The notes under the pieces were generated by a model. That model had not been told where the DNA came from. It did no database searches and saw only the letters and a program-made list of their open reading frames with translations. The position numbers and the translations under genes were made by a program. A stretch of 64,000 bases of DNA from the NCBI GenBank assembly GCA_030424545.1, contig JAUHWL010000007.1:62001-126000 (forward strand), read 5' to 3'. Below are positions 7,718 through 16,470 of this stretch, one piece after another; within the stretch, counting starts at the first letter, position 1, and each line of letters starts with the position of its first letter. This DNA comes from Bacteroidia bacterium (lineage in GTDB: Bacteria > Bacteroidota > Bacteroidia > Flavobacteriales > Schleiferiaceae).

Positions 7718-7899
7718 ACGTGTACAACTAGATTTAATTCGCTAAATAGGGCACGCAAATTAATCTTTCAAAACGCGTCTTTCAAAATTATTAACCAAAC
7801 TTAATAAACATAATTTTTGGTTAAAGTAGCTTCTGGCCTTAAATAATCTAAATTTTACGCCAGAAATAAACCACCTAAATTCATTCGAATTACAAGTAA

Positions 7900-7917
7900 T
7901 TTAGATTGATATCTAAA
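7900..7917. promoter_or_regulatory. Palindrome overlapping the H-NOX promoter
   Basis: TTTAGAT-TGAT-ATCTAAA is a perfect 7-bp inverted repeat whose spacer carries part of the TTG box at 7906-7908. Such placement would let a bound protein block or alter promoter use. Function is inferred. Confidence 0.35.
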
Positions 7918-7936
7918 CTTGAAAAAAGTAATTTTG
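7906..7936 (+). promoter_or_regulatory. Candidate promoter for the H-NOX-menA-menC operon
   Basis: TTG at 7906-7908 and TAATTTTG at 7929-7936 (exact TAnnTTTG) are separated by 20 bases, the usual Bacteroidota arrangement. The H-NOX ATG follows seven bases later, predicting a very short leader. Confidence 0.55.
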
Positions 7937-7943
7937 CCGGCTT

Positions 7944-8498
7944 ATGAAGGGAATTATATTTACCAACTTTATCGGCTACATGCAAAGCAAGTACAGCGAT
8001 GATGTGTTAAAAAACACATTAAAGGATGCCGGTAGATTAACCGATGAAGGTGGGTATACAGAGTCTGAATCTTACCCGTACGAGGAGATGTTTGAGTTGG
8101 CGGGAAACTTGGCAGCTTTAACAGGAGTTACGCTTGCACAAACCTTCGAAGATTTTGGGCAGTACCTTTTTATAAACTTAGCCAAGCGTTTTTCTCAGTT
8201 TTTTGCCCCAGACGAAACCTTGTTTTCTTTTCTTCAAAAGCTAGAAGATCACATTCATATAGAAGTAAGAAGAAAATATCCAGACGCCAATTTGCCCGGT
8301 TTTACCTTCGAAAGCCTAGACCAAAATAATTTGCGCATGATTTATACTTCTGAGCGTGCCATGAGCGATTTTGGCATGGGCATGATTAGAGGCGCAGCCA
8401 TTTGGTTTAAACGCGAAGTGTTTGTTGGCAAGAAAGATATAACGCCCAACCATGACGGTACACGGGTAGAAATTCATGTTCGTTTATTAGATGTCTAA
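7944..8498 (+). CDS. Stand-alone H-NOX (haem NO-binding domain) protein
   Basis: A 184-residue single-domain haem sensor. The HNOB pattern is visible: MKGIIFTNFI start, SYPYEEM around 43-49, the helix LEDHIHIEVRRKYPDANLP with His105 as the likely proximal haem ligand (spacing to Pro118 matches known members), and Y134-x-S136-x-R138, the YxSxR motif that holds the haem propionates. H-NOX proteins bind NO or O2 and normally act on a partner kinase, cyclase or chemoreceptor. None is adjacent. Instead the gene overlaps menA by eight bases and leads an operon with menC. A link between NO/O2 sensing and menaquinone synthesis is inference from that arrangement. Confidence 0.9.
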   Translation: MKGIIFTNFIGYMQSKYSDDVLKNTLKDAGRLTDEGGYTESESYPYEEMFELAGNLAALTGVTLAQTFEDFGQYLFINLAKRFSQFFAPDETLFSFLQKLEDHIHIEVRRKYPDANLPGFTFESLDQNNLRMIYTSERAMSDFGMGMIRGAAIWFKREVFVGKKDITPNHDGTRVEIHVRLLDV

Positions 8499-9420
8499 AA
8501 CTGTTTCGTTTAGAAAATGGCTTGCAGCTGCAAGATTAAGAACCTTGCCGCTAGCTTTAGCGGCTATAATTTTGGGTTCGTTAATGGCCATTTTTACGCA
8601 TAATTTTAACGGTTATATTTTATTCTGGAGCATCATTACAGCAATATGTTACCAAGTATTAAGCAATTTTGCCAACGATTTAGGAGACGGCATTAAAGGC
8701 ACAGATCAGCACAGAAAAGGAGAAAAAAGAGCTATTGCTTCGGGGGAGATAACCATAAAGCAAATGACCAACGCAGTAATTCTATTTTCTGTTTTATCTT
8801 TTATATCGGGTACATATTTAAGCTGGTTGGCCACAAATAATATGGACTTATGGGTAACTGCAGGTTTTGTTTTACTAGGCGTTTTGGCCATTTTTTCGGC
8901 ATTAAAATACACCTTGGGTAAAAACGCCTATGGCTACTCGGGCTGGGGCGATGTTTTTGTACTCTTGTTTTTTGGATGGGTTGGTGTTGTTGGAGCTAAC
9001 TTTTTGCACACCAATGTGTTTTGGCCAGAATTGTTCTTACCAGCAACTGCTGTAGGATTTTTAGCCATGGGCGTGCTTAACTTAAATAATATGCGCGATG
9101 TAAAAAATGATGAAGCCGCAGGTAAGCATACGCTTGTTGTAAAGTTGGGTTTAAAAAAAGCCAAGATTTATCAAGTTTGTTTAATTGTTGGAGCCATTAT
9201 TTTGCAACTAATATTTGTTTTACTAACAAACCCCGGTTGGGGCGGATACCTGTTTTTAATTATTCTACCAGCACTTTTGCTCAATGTAAAAAGTGCGTTA
9301 TTGGCCAAAACAGAAGAACAATTTGACCGATTACTAAAACCCTTGGCGATAAGCACGTTGCTGTTTTGCATCTTAGCGGGCCTTGGGCAAAATTTAAATC
9401 TCTTACTACAATCATTTTAA
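8491..9420 (+). CDS. menA: 1,4-dihydroxy-2-naphthoate polyprenyltransferase
   Basis: A 309-residue UbiA-superfamily membrane enzyme with about eight to nine transmembrane helices. It attaches the polyprenyl chain to DHNA, the committed membrane step of menaquinone synthesis. The first Asp-rich motif is NFANDLGDGIKGTD (about residues 49-62) and the second is NNMRDVKNDEAAGK (about 193-206). The N-terminal WLAAARLRTLPLALAAIILG matches MenA. It overlaps the H-NOX gene at its start and is followed by menC after ten bases. Confidence 0.95.
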   Translation: MSKTVSFRKWLAAARLRTLPLALAAIILGSLMAIFTHNFNGYILFWSIITAICYQVLSNFANDLGDGIKGTDQHRKGEKRAIASGEITIKQMTNAVILFSVLSFISGTYLSWLATNNMDLWVTAGFVLLGVLAIFSALKYTLGKNAYGYSGWGDVFVLLFFGWVGVVGANFLHTNVFWPELFLPATAVGFLAMGVLNLNNMRDVKNDEAAGKHTLVVKLGLKKAKIYQVCLIVGAIILQLIFVLLTNPGWGGYLFLIILPALLLNVKSALLAKTEEQFDRLLKPLAISTLLFCILAGLGQNLNLLLQSF

Positions 9421-9430
9421 TTTATACGTT

Positions 9431-10480
9431 TTGAAAGCAACTTGGAAAAAACACATCTTAACTTTTAAAAAACCTGGAGGAACTTCTAGAGGAGTACTAA
9501 AAGAAAAAGAAACCTATTTTTTAATTGTAGAAGATAATGGGGTAAAAGCCGTTGGCGAGTGTGCTGTATTGCGAGGTTTAAGTTTTGATGATCGTCCGAA
9601 TTACGAAGAAAAATTAGATTGGGTTTGTGCCAATATTTCGTTGGGTTTAGAAGAACTATACGTGCAACTAAAAGATTGGCCAAGCATACAATTTGGCGTA
9701 GAGCAAGTATTTAGAAGTTTAGAAGTAGAGGGTAGCCATATTTTGTTTAATACTCCATTTACACAAGGTAAAAGAGGTATTCCAATAAACGGTTTAATTT
9801 GGATGGGTAGCATTGAAGAAATGCAAAAACAAGTAGACCAAAAACTAAAAGAGGGCTATAGATGCTTAAAATTTAAAATTGGCAAACTAGATTGGGACCA
9901 AGAATTTGCACTTTTAAAAGCCCTTAGAAAAAGCCATGATACGCTTGATTTAGAAATTAGAGTAGATGCAAACGGTGCGTTCAATTTCTCTCAAGCAGAA
10001 AAAGTATTAAACGATTTGGCCAGCATAGAAGCACATTCTATAGAACAACCCATGCCTGTGAATAAATGGGATTATTTAGAAGCGCTTTGCGATGATTCTA
10101 TAGTGCCCATTGCGTTAGACGAAGAACTTATTGGTATTACCGATAGAGCTAAAAAGAAAGAAATGCTAGAGGCTATAGCGCCAGATTACATTGTATTAAA
10201 ACCCAGCTTTATTGGTGGTTGGCGTGGCACCGAAGAGTGGATAGAAATAGCCGAAAATTTTGGTGTAGATTGGTGGATAACATCGGCATTAGAGAGCAAT
10301 GTTGGTTTAAATGCTATTGCGCAATACACTGATGCCAAACATCTTAGAATGGCACAAGGATTGGGTACGGGTGGTTTGTATACAAACAATACAGCATCGC
10401 CATTATACATTAAAGATGCCGGTTTGTACTTTGATACCGCAACAGAATCTAAAGTAGCAGACGATCCTATTTTTAAGTAA
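9431..10480 (+). CDS. menC: o-Succinylbenzoate synthase (enolase superfamily)
   Basis: A 349-residue enolase-superfamily enzyme with a TTG start. The muconate-lactonizing subgroup signature is seen: the catalytic Lys pair in CLKFKIG (about residue 147), metal ligands D in RVDANGAF (about 178), E in SIEQPM (about 206) and D in LDEE (about 232), then LKPSFIGG with the second catalytic Lys (about 257). The position next to menA and the length support MenC, which dehydrates SHCHC to o-succinylbenzoate. Dipeptide epimerases share this fold, so context is part of the evidence. The remaining men genes are not in the window. Confidence 0.88.
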   Translation: MKATWKKHILTFKKPGGTSRGVLKEKETYFLIVEDNGVKAVGECAVLRGLSFDDRPNYEEKLDWVCANISLGLEELYVQLKDWPSIQFGVEQVFRSLEVEGSHILFNTPFTQGKRGIPINGLIWMGSIEEMQKQVDQKLKEGYRCLKFKIGKLDWDQEFALLKALRKSHDTLDLEIRVDANGAFNFSQAEKVLNDLASIEAHSIEQPMPVNKWDYLEALCDDSIVPIALDEELIGITDRAKKKEMLEAIAPDYIVLKPSFIGGWRGTEEWIEIAENFGVDWWITSALESNVGLNAIAQYTDAKHLRMAQGLGTGGLYTNNTASPLYIKDAGLYFDTATESKVADDPIFK

Positions 10481-10534
10481 GAAAATCATTAATAACTCTG
10501 TTTAAGATGAGCGGTTTTGGGCGGCCAAAAAAAT

Positions 10535-10542
10535 TATCTTAG
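10535..10542 (+). promoter_or_regulatory. Candidate -7 element before the SGNH/MBOAT operon
   Basis: TATCTTAG matches seven of eight positions of TAnnTTTG, 30 bases before the ATG at 10572. A TTTTGG (10515-10520) lies upstream at slightly short spacing. Confidence 0.3.
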
Positions 10543-10571
10543 GCACCCAAATAAATCTGCTTTTACATTTC

Positions 10572-12089
10572 ATGGTAAAGCCATTTCATGTTTTACTTAC
10601 GTTAGTTGCTGTTGCCGCGGTTTGTATGCTTGCCATGCTTGTTTTTCCGGCAAATGGCATTAAAATAAACAATGATGTTACGCTAAACTTTCCGCAACTT
10701 TCTAGTTTTATAGAAGAAGATACCGTGGCTGTATTAGATGTAGATTCTCTTTTAAACAGCTACGAAGAGCCCATAGATTCTACCGCTATAAAAGACAGCA
10801 TACAGCGTTTTAAGCTTAGGCATCGTCAGAAAATGTTAAGCATTCAGTTTGCATCTAACCAAGCGCATCTTACCAAGTTTTACCAAAGTTTATTAGATCT
10901 TAAAAGTGGCAAACGCAGCAAAGTGCGCATTTTACATTATGGCGATTCTCAGATAGAAGGCGATAGAATTACCAGTTACATCCGCCAGAAGTTACAGGTT
11001 GAGTATGGTGGTTCAGGTCCCGGAATGTTGCCGCTAATGCAGTTTATTCCAAACATGAGTATTGTGCAAGAGCAAAGCGATAATTGGTTGCGCTACACGG
11101 CTTTTGGCAGAAAAGATACCACCGTAAATCATAACGGTTTTGGTTTGCGTGGCATAATCTCTCGGTTTACGCCTTATGTAAATAACCAAGATTTAAACAC
11201 CTTAGAACCGGTTACAGCAACCGTGCAATTAAAGCCATCTAGGTTAGGATATGCAAAAGTAAAACGGTACAACAAAATGCGTATTCATTACGGAAACGCC
11301 AAAATGCCCGTGTACTTCCGCATTAAATTGGGTGAAGTAGAGGTGTTTGCAGATTCGTTGCAAGTGGGCGATAATTCGTTTGTTTTTGAGTATGAGTTTG
11401 AAAATACGCCAGATGAAATTAATTTGGAGTTTACAGGAAAATATAGTCCAGATTTTTATGCCGTTAGTTTAGAAAGCTCAACAGGTGTAATTGTAGATAA
11501 TGTGGCCATGCGCGGAAGTTCGGGAACCATTTTCTCTAAGATTAGCAATAGTCAATTGCGCTATCAATACGGTAAAGAACCCATTACCTTGGTATTGTTA
11601 CAATATGGCGGTAACACCGTTCCGTATATAGATTCTGATAAAAAAGCCCAAGATTACGGCAGATGGTTTGGCGCACAAATAGCATATTTAAAGAAGTTAC
11701 TACCAAACGCAGATTTTGTGTTGATTGGGCCCAGCGATATGGCCAAAAAAGAAAAAACTCAGTTTGTTACATATCCTTACTTGCCAAAAGTTAGAGATGC
11801 CTTAAAAGCGGCTGCCTTTAAAGAAGGAGCAGGTTTTTGGGATATATACGAAGTTATGGGAGGCAAAAACTCTATGCCGAGTTGGGTTAATGCAAATCCT
11901 CCGCTTGCCGGAACAGATTATGTGCACTTTACACCTAAAGGCGCCAAGCGCATTGCAGAGCTGTTTTACTCGGCCATGCAAAACGATTTTGAAAAATACA
12001 TGACTGCAATAGAAATGCAAAAACAGGCCGAAAAGGCTAAAAAAGATTCTTTATTAACCGCTAACGACACCTTTAACATTGCGCAATAA
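10572..12089 (+). CDS. SGNH/GDSL hydrolase-like protein, membrane-anchored
   Basis: A 505-residue protein with an N-terminal signal anchor (about residues 7-26). A spacer with a charged helix precedes the SGNH domain. Block I is LHYGDSQIEGDRI, giving nucleophile Ser126. A later LLQYGGN resembles block III, and the C-terminal DYVHFTPKGA supplies the catalytic Asp-His pair. An inserted beta-rich region at about 215-300 fits the carbohydrate-binding part of AlgX/PatB-like O-acetyl transfer enzymes. With the following SGNH gene and MBOAT gene it probably moves acetyl groups onto an exported glycan. The polymer is unknown. Confidence 0.8.
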   Translation: MVKPFHVLLTLVAVAAVCMLAMLVFPANGIKINNDVTLNFPQLSSFIEEDTVAVLDVDSLLNSYEEPIDSTAIKDSIQRFKLRHRQKMLSIQFASNQAHLTKFYQSLLDLKSGKRSKVRILHYGDSQIEGDRITSYIRQKLQVEYGGSGPGMLPLMQFIPNMSIVQEQSDNWLRYTAFGRKDTTVNHNGFGLRGIISRFTPYVNNQDLNTLEPVTATVQLKPSRLGYAKVKRYNKMRIHYGNAKMPVYFRIKLGEVEVFADSLQVGDNSFVFEYEFENTPDEINLEFTGKYSPDFYAVSLESSTGVIVDNVAMRGSSGTIFSKISNSQLRYQYGKEPITLVLLQYGGNTVPYIDSDKKAQDYGRWFGAQIAYLKKLLPNADFVLIGPSDMAKKEKTQFVTYPYLPKVRDALKAAAFKEGAGFWDIYEVMGGKNSMPSWVNANPPLAGTDYVHFTPKGAKRIAELFYSAMQNDFEKYMTAIEMQKQAEKAKKDSLLTANDTFNIAQ

Positions 12090-13332
12090 TCTGCTTGTAA
12101 TATTTTGTTTGCTATTTGCGTTGCAAGGTTTGTCGCAGAGACTTAACGGGCAATTGCAAAAAAAATATCCGTTTCTGCATTTAGAAAAAAACAAACTAGA
12201 GTTTTTTGGCGATAGCACCGCCTTTATGAACTTTTATGAAAAATTAGATACGTTAATTTTTAAGGGCAAAGGCGAAATTAATATTGCTCATTTTGGTGGA
12301 AGCCACGTACAAGCAGGAACCCTAAGCGATAGAATGCGCCAAAATTGGATGAATCTTTCGCCCGGATTAAAACAAACCCGCGGATTCTTTTTTCCCTACA
12401 ACCTTGCACATACTAACAACCCGCACAATTACAAAGTAATTTACGATGGCTTTTGGGAAGGATGCCGCTGCGCATTGCCTTCGGCAAATTGCAGTTGGGG
12501 TGTTTCGGGCATAAATGCCAGTACAGTAGATACAAACTCAGAGTTTACCGTAACCGCTTTGGATAATGATACGTTGCATTACTCGTTTAAAAAAGTGCGC
12601 GTTTTTTACATCATGAACGATTCTAGCTTTACTATAACGCCAGGACCATCTCACCAAGTAAAAAATGTACGGTATGATAGCATTGCGCAATATGTTGAGT
12701 TTGAATTTGTAAAACCTTACGATTCTTTAAACTGTGTTTTGGTGCAAAAAGATAGCACACAAACAGGCTTTACATTGCAAGGCATACAATATGTAGATGA
12801 TGTGCCAAGCTTGGTATACCACAGCATTGGTGTAAATGGTGCGGCAACATATTCGTTTTTGCGTTGCGAGAATTTTACCAATCAGCTACAAAGCTTGCAC
12901 CCCGATTTGGTAATTTTTGGTTTGGGAATAAATGATGCTTACAGACCAGAGAGCCAGTTTTATACCAAAACTTACGAAAACAATTACGATAGTTTAATAG
13001 CTAAAATTAGAACCGTAAATCCAAATTGCGTTTTTATTTTTATGACCAATAACGATAGTTATTACAAAAGAAAATACAGCAACCCCAACATTACCAAAGT
13101 GCAAGAAGCCATGCGCAATTTGTCTAAAAAATACCAAAGCGCGTATTGGGATTTGTACGAAATAATGGGCGGAAAAAACAGCATTAAAACCTGGGAAAAC
13201 AACAACCTAGCTAAGCGAGATAAAATTCATTTTACACCTTCGGGTTATGTTTTAAATGCCGATTTATTGTTTGAAGCAATAAAATTGAGCTACGGAAATT
13301 ATTTGCGCAACCAATATAAATCTAGCAATTAA
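12079..13332 (+). CDS. Second SGNH hydrolase-like protein, exported
   Basis: A 417-residue relative of the preceding protein. The TTG start at 12079 gives a good signal peptide (LLVIFCLLFALQGLSQ). Block I reads HFGGSHVQAG, so Ser75 is kept but the usual Asp before it is Gly. LVIFGLGINDA resembles the Gly/Asn blocks and DKIHFTPSGY carries the catalytic Asp-His pair. A Cys-rich short segment (CRCALPSANCSW) lies around 130-142 and may form a disulfide. It overlaps the previous gene by 11 bp and the MBOAT gene by one base, so the three are expressed together. Confidence 0.8.
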   Translation: MRNNLLVIFCLLFALQGLSQRLNGQLQKKYPFLHLEKNKLEFFGDSTAFMNFYEKLDTLIFKGKGEINIAHFGGSHVQAGTLSDRMRQNWMNLSPGLKQTRGFFFPYNLAHTNNPHNYKVIYDGFWEGCRCALPSANCSWGVSGINASTVDTNSEFTVTALDNDTLHYSFKKVRVFYIMNDSSFTITPGPSHQVKNVRYDSIAQYVEFEFVKPYDSLNCVLVQKDSTQTGFTLQGIQYVDDVPSLVYHSIGVNGAATYSFLRCENFTNQLQSLHPDLVIFGLGINDAYRPESQFYTKTYENNYDSLIAKIRTVNPNCVFIFMTNNDSYYKRKYSNPNITKVQEAMRNLSKKYQSAYWDLYEIMGGKNSIKTWENNNLAKRDKIHFTPSGYVLNADLLFEAIKLSYGNYLRNQYKSSN

Positions 13333-14990
13333 TGGAGCAGTGGTTGCATGATATCTTTTACTATAACGAGGCAAAACCGTTAATTTTTACGGGCCTGTTT
13401 TTTTGGGGATTTTTTGCCGTTGTTTTGGCTATTTACAGTTTTGTTTACAAACAGAAAACCCTCCGAAATGCTTTCTTGTTTTTTGCAAGTTTGTTCTTTT
13501 ATTACAAAACAAGCGGGTTTTTCTTCGTTATTCTCATACTATCTACACTTATAGATTTTGGTATTGGCCACGGTATTTACAACACCAAAAGCAGCTTAGG
13601 CAAAAAGCTCTTGGTAGCGCTTAGTGTACTTGTAAACCTGTTTTTGCTGGGATATTTTAAGTACTCGTATTTCTTTGCCGATTTCTTTAACGATGTTTTT
13701 GGCACACAGCTTACCGTTACCAACCAGTTTGCTTACGCCACAAATCAAATTTTTGGTAGCGATTTTGTTTTCGATCGCATTTTGCTTCCGGTGGGTATTT
13801 CTTTCTTCACGTTTCAAACCATTAGCTATTCGGTAGATATTTATAGGGGGTTGATAAAACCCGTGAAAAGCATTTTAGATTTTGGCTTTTACGTTAGCTT
13901 TTTTCCGCAACTCGTAGCAGGGCCAATTGTGCGGGCATCAGAGTTTATACCACAGCTGTACCAAGATTATAAACTTACCAAAGTGCAATTTAGCACCGCC
14001 TTGTTTTGGATTTTAAACGGCTTGCTAAAGAAGATGTTTTTGGCCGATTATATTGCCGTAAACTTTGTAGATCGCGTTTTTGCCAATCCGTTGTCTTATT
14101 CAGGTTTCGAAAACATGATGGCGCTATTTGGGTATTCGCTGCAGGTTTATGCCGATTTTAGCGGGTACACCGATATTGCCATTGGCGTGGCATTGCTGCT
14201 CGGGTTTACGCTTCCAACAAACTTTAACTCGCCCTACAAAGCCATTAGCGTTGGCGATTTTTGGCGTAGATGGCACATCTCACTTTCTACATGGCTAAGA
14301 GATTATTTGTACATCCCCATGGGCGGCAACAGAAGCGGCTCATTCTTTAGCTATTTTATGATGTTTGTGGTGATGATGTTTGTGAGCTTGTTGGCCCAAA
14401 GTTGGTATGTGCCGGTAGGTTTGGCCGTTTTTGTATTGTTGTTTTTCATCCTCACCAAAGTATCTGTAGCCTTTAAACGTTGGACAGACACCAACATAAA
14501 TTTAATGCTTACAATGCTTTTGGGCGGTCTTTGGCATGGCGCCAGCTGGAACTTTGTTGTATGGGGAGGTTTAAACGGTTTGGGTCTAGTTGTATACAAA
14601 CTCGTTAAGAAAATTTTACCGTGGAAAGACAAAAGCAAATGGTACAACAGAACTATTGGTCTTACCATTACGCTAATCTTTATCACCTTTACAAGAACGT
14701 GGTTTAGAAGCCCAACAGCCGAGGGCGCAAACCAAATGTTAACGCAAATTGGCACCAATTTTAACGCATCAATAATACCCGATGTGCTATGGGGATTTCG
14801 GTATGTTTTTGCGGTTATGGTGTTAGGGTACATTATACATTGGTTGCCAACATCGGTTAAAGATTGGTATAGAAATACATTTATAAATTGGCACATTGCC
14901 ATAAAAATCTTGGTAATATTTTTAAGTATATTCTTTATATACCAAGTATTAAGTGCAGATTTACAACCCTTTATCTATTTTGCTTTTTAA
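13332..14990 (+). CDS. MBOAT family O-acyltransferase (AlgI-like)
   Basis: A 552-residue polytopic membrane protein. The MBOAT signatures are GDFWRRWHISLSTWLRDYLYIP (interrupted by one residue class, about 305-330) and the catalytic-His segment GGLWHGASWNFVVWGG (about 398-413). PVGISFFTFQTISY near residue 155 is also typical of AlgI/DltB relatives. These proteins pass acyl groups from a cytosolic donor across the inner membrane to periplasmic SGNH partners, which here are encoded just upstream in overlapping frames. It is about 50-80 residues longer than AlgI. Confidence 0.93.
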   Translation: MEQWLHDIFYYNEAKPLIFTGLFFWGFFAVVLAIYSFVYKQKTLRNAFLFFASLFFYYKTSGFFFVILILSTLIDFGIGHGIYNTKSSLGKKLLVALSVLVNLFLLGYFKYSYFFADFFNDVFGTQLTVTNQFAYATNQIFGSDFVFDRILLPVGISFFTFQTISYSVDIYRGLIKPVKSILDFGFYVSFFPQLVAGPIVRASEFIPQLYQDYKLTKVQFSTALFWILNGLLKKMFLADYIAVNFVDRVFANPLSYSGFENMMALFGYSLQVYADFSGYTDIAIGVALLLGFTLPTNFNSPYKAISVGDFWRRWHISLSTWLRDYLYIPMGGNRSGSFFSYFMMFVVMMFVSLLAQSWYVPVGLAVFVLLFFILTKVSVAFKRWTDTNINLMLTMLLGGLWHGASWNFVVWGGLNGLGLVVYKLVKKILPWKDKSKWYNRTIGLTITLIFITFTRTWFRSPTAEGANQMLTQIGTNFNASIIPDVLWGFRYVFAVMVLGYIIHWLPTSVKDWYRNTFINWHIAIKILVIFLSIFFIYQVLSADLQPFIYFAF

Positions 14991-15037
14991 ACAGTTAGAA
15001 ATAGGCAGAGCACGGTATTACACAGAAATTCATCATT

Positions 15038-15502
15038 ATGCTTACAAAAGAAGAGCGCAAAAAATTAAACACAGATTTTTATACCGCCCTTGGTGTGATG
15101 ATGAAACATTACCCTTCTGAAACAGGCCGTAAAATTAAATGGACCAATTACAAAACTGGGGTAAAAGACATCTTTGTAAGAATGTATACCGACCACAATG
15201 GCGCTACCTTTTCTATTGATTTGCAGCATAGAGATAAAGGAGTTAGAGAGTTAATGTGGGAACAGCTAGAAGAGTTTAAAATGCTTTTAGAATCTGAGCT
15301 TGGCGAAGAATTGATTTGGCACGAAAACTACATGTTGCCAAACGGCATGGAAATTAGTAGGGTAGAAGTAAAGCTACAACAAGGTTCGTTGTTTGATAAA
15401 AGTACTTGGCTAGAAATATTATCGTTTTATAAGCGTAATTTGCTTGGTTTTGATACAGTTTGGGCCAACTGCTTTGATATATTTAAAGCCTTAGAAAATT
15501 AA
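15038..15502 (+). CDS. DUF4268 domain-containing protein
   Basis: A 154-residue soluble protein that matches the DUF4268 family over its whole length. It opens with a KEERKKLNTDFYTALG helix, has the KIKWTNYKTGVKDIF and FSIDLQHRDKGVRELMWEQL segments, and ends in FLGFDTVWANCFDIFK-like sequence. The family is often found alone or as the C-terminal part of nuclease-like proteins, but no nuclease motif is present here. Function unknown. It lies 47 bp after the MBOAT gene and 17 bp before a J-domain gene. Confidence 0.8.
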   Translation: MLTKEERKKLNTDFYTALGVMMKHYPSETGRKIKWTNYKTGVKDIFVRMYTDHNGATFSIDLQHRDKGVRELMWEQLEEFKMLLESELGEELIWHENYMLPNGMEISRVEVKLQQGSLFDKSTWLEILSFYKRNLLGFDTVWANCFDIFKALEN

Positions 15503-15519
15503 TAATGCTTAGCAAGTAA

Positions 15520-16407
15520 TTGATTTCATACTATAAAATATTAGGCTTAAGCGAGGGCGCAACCGAGGCGCAAATTAAAAAGGCATACCGTAAGCTTGCT
15601 TTAAAATACCATCCAGATCACAACAAATCTACAGGCGCAAAACAACATTTTTTTAAACTTACCGAGGCCTATAATTATCTGTTAGATCAGCCCAAAAAGC
15701 AAAGTGCATACTCTAGTATTGCCGAGGAAGAGCGTAGAAAACGAGCTCACGAAAAAGCAAAAAGAGCTATGTGGCAACGCTACACAGCATTTAAAGAGCA
15801 ACAAGCTAGAGCTCAAAGCCGTAGCTATAGCCAAGGCTTAGCCATTTTAATTGCTCTTGTATTTTTGGGTACGGCTGTATATTTCGGTAAAGATTATTAC
15901 AATGATTGGTTGGTAAATCAATCGCCAAATGAAACATTGGGCTACATATCAAACTCTAAAGTTCGCGTTTATACTATTAAATATACCGTAAATAACAGGG
16001 AGTACGTAAAACACCTTTCGGGCAAAAGAAGCCGTTATTTTTTACTCACACCAAATGGTATGCCCGCACTTATTGGTGCAGAATTCACTGTAAAATACAA
16101 CACTGAAAACCCCAATAGGTGTACCATTGTTTATGATGAAATAACTCCCAAAACATTAAGGTTATACGTTCAAATCACCAAAGAAGAAGCGGCAAAATCT
16201 GTGCGGCTAAAACCGCATCAACTAGAAGTAGAATGCTTGATTTTGCAAGTGTTTGAGAATTTTGGAATTGATGGGTTGGCCAATTTATTTTTTTGGCAAG
16301 AATCTTTTTTTGAGAATATGAGCAACAACAAAGAAACTTTTGAAACCATGCAAGAAACAAAGGAGTACAAAAACATTCTAAAAAACTGTTTAATAGAAAA
16401 AAGCTAA
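15520..16407 (+). CDS. Membrane-anchored J-domain protein
   Basis: A 295-residue protein with a TTG start. Residues 1-65 form a J domain (YYKILGLSEGATEAQIKKAY, then HPD at 31-33, then FFKLTEAYNYL), which would stimulate an Hsp70 ATPase. A basic, Ala/Arg-rich linker follows, then a single transmembrane helix at about residues 106-123. The C-terminal 170 residues contain a beta-rich region (YTIKYTVNNREYVKH) and match no family I can name. It lacks the G/F, zinc-finger and C-terminal domains of DnaJ, so it is a specialised type III J protein. Client and partner are unknown. Confidence 0.85.
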   Translation: MISYYKILGLSEGATEAQIKKAYRKLALKYHPDHNKSTGAKQHFFKLTEAYNYLLDQPKKQSAYSSIAEEERRKRAHEKAKRAMWQRYTAFKEQQARAQSRSYSQGLAILIALVFLGTAVYFGKDYYNDWLVNQSPNETLGYISNSKVRVYTIKYTVNNREYVKHLSGKRSRYFLLTPNGMPALIGAEFTVKYNTENPNRCTIVYDEITPKTLRLYVQITKEEAAKSVRLKPHQLEVECLILQVFENFGIDGLANLFFWQESFFENMSNNKETFETMQETKEYKNILKNCLIEKS

Positions 16408-16432
16408 ATACATTTTCAGAGGGTTGAAATAG

Positions 16433-16440
16433 TAAATTTG
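16433..16440 (+). promoter_or_regulatory. Candidate -7 promoter element for the DegT aminotransferase gene
   Basis: TAAATTTG is an exact TAnnTTTG match, 71 bases before the ATG at 16512. This places the start site near 16447 and the 26-bp palindrome inside the leader. Confidence 0.5.
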
Positions 16441-16470
16441 CAGCCCTTAATGTTAATTAAATCACCAACA

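Noticed and set aside
14351-14902. Open frame of 183 codons on the minus strand inside the MBOAT gene
   Set aside because: Fully antisense to a clear MBOAT gene, with no recognisable motif.
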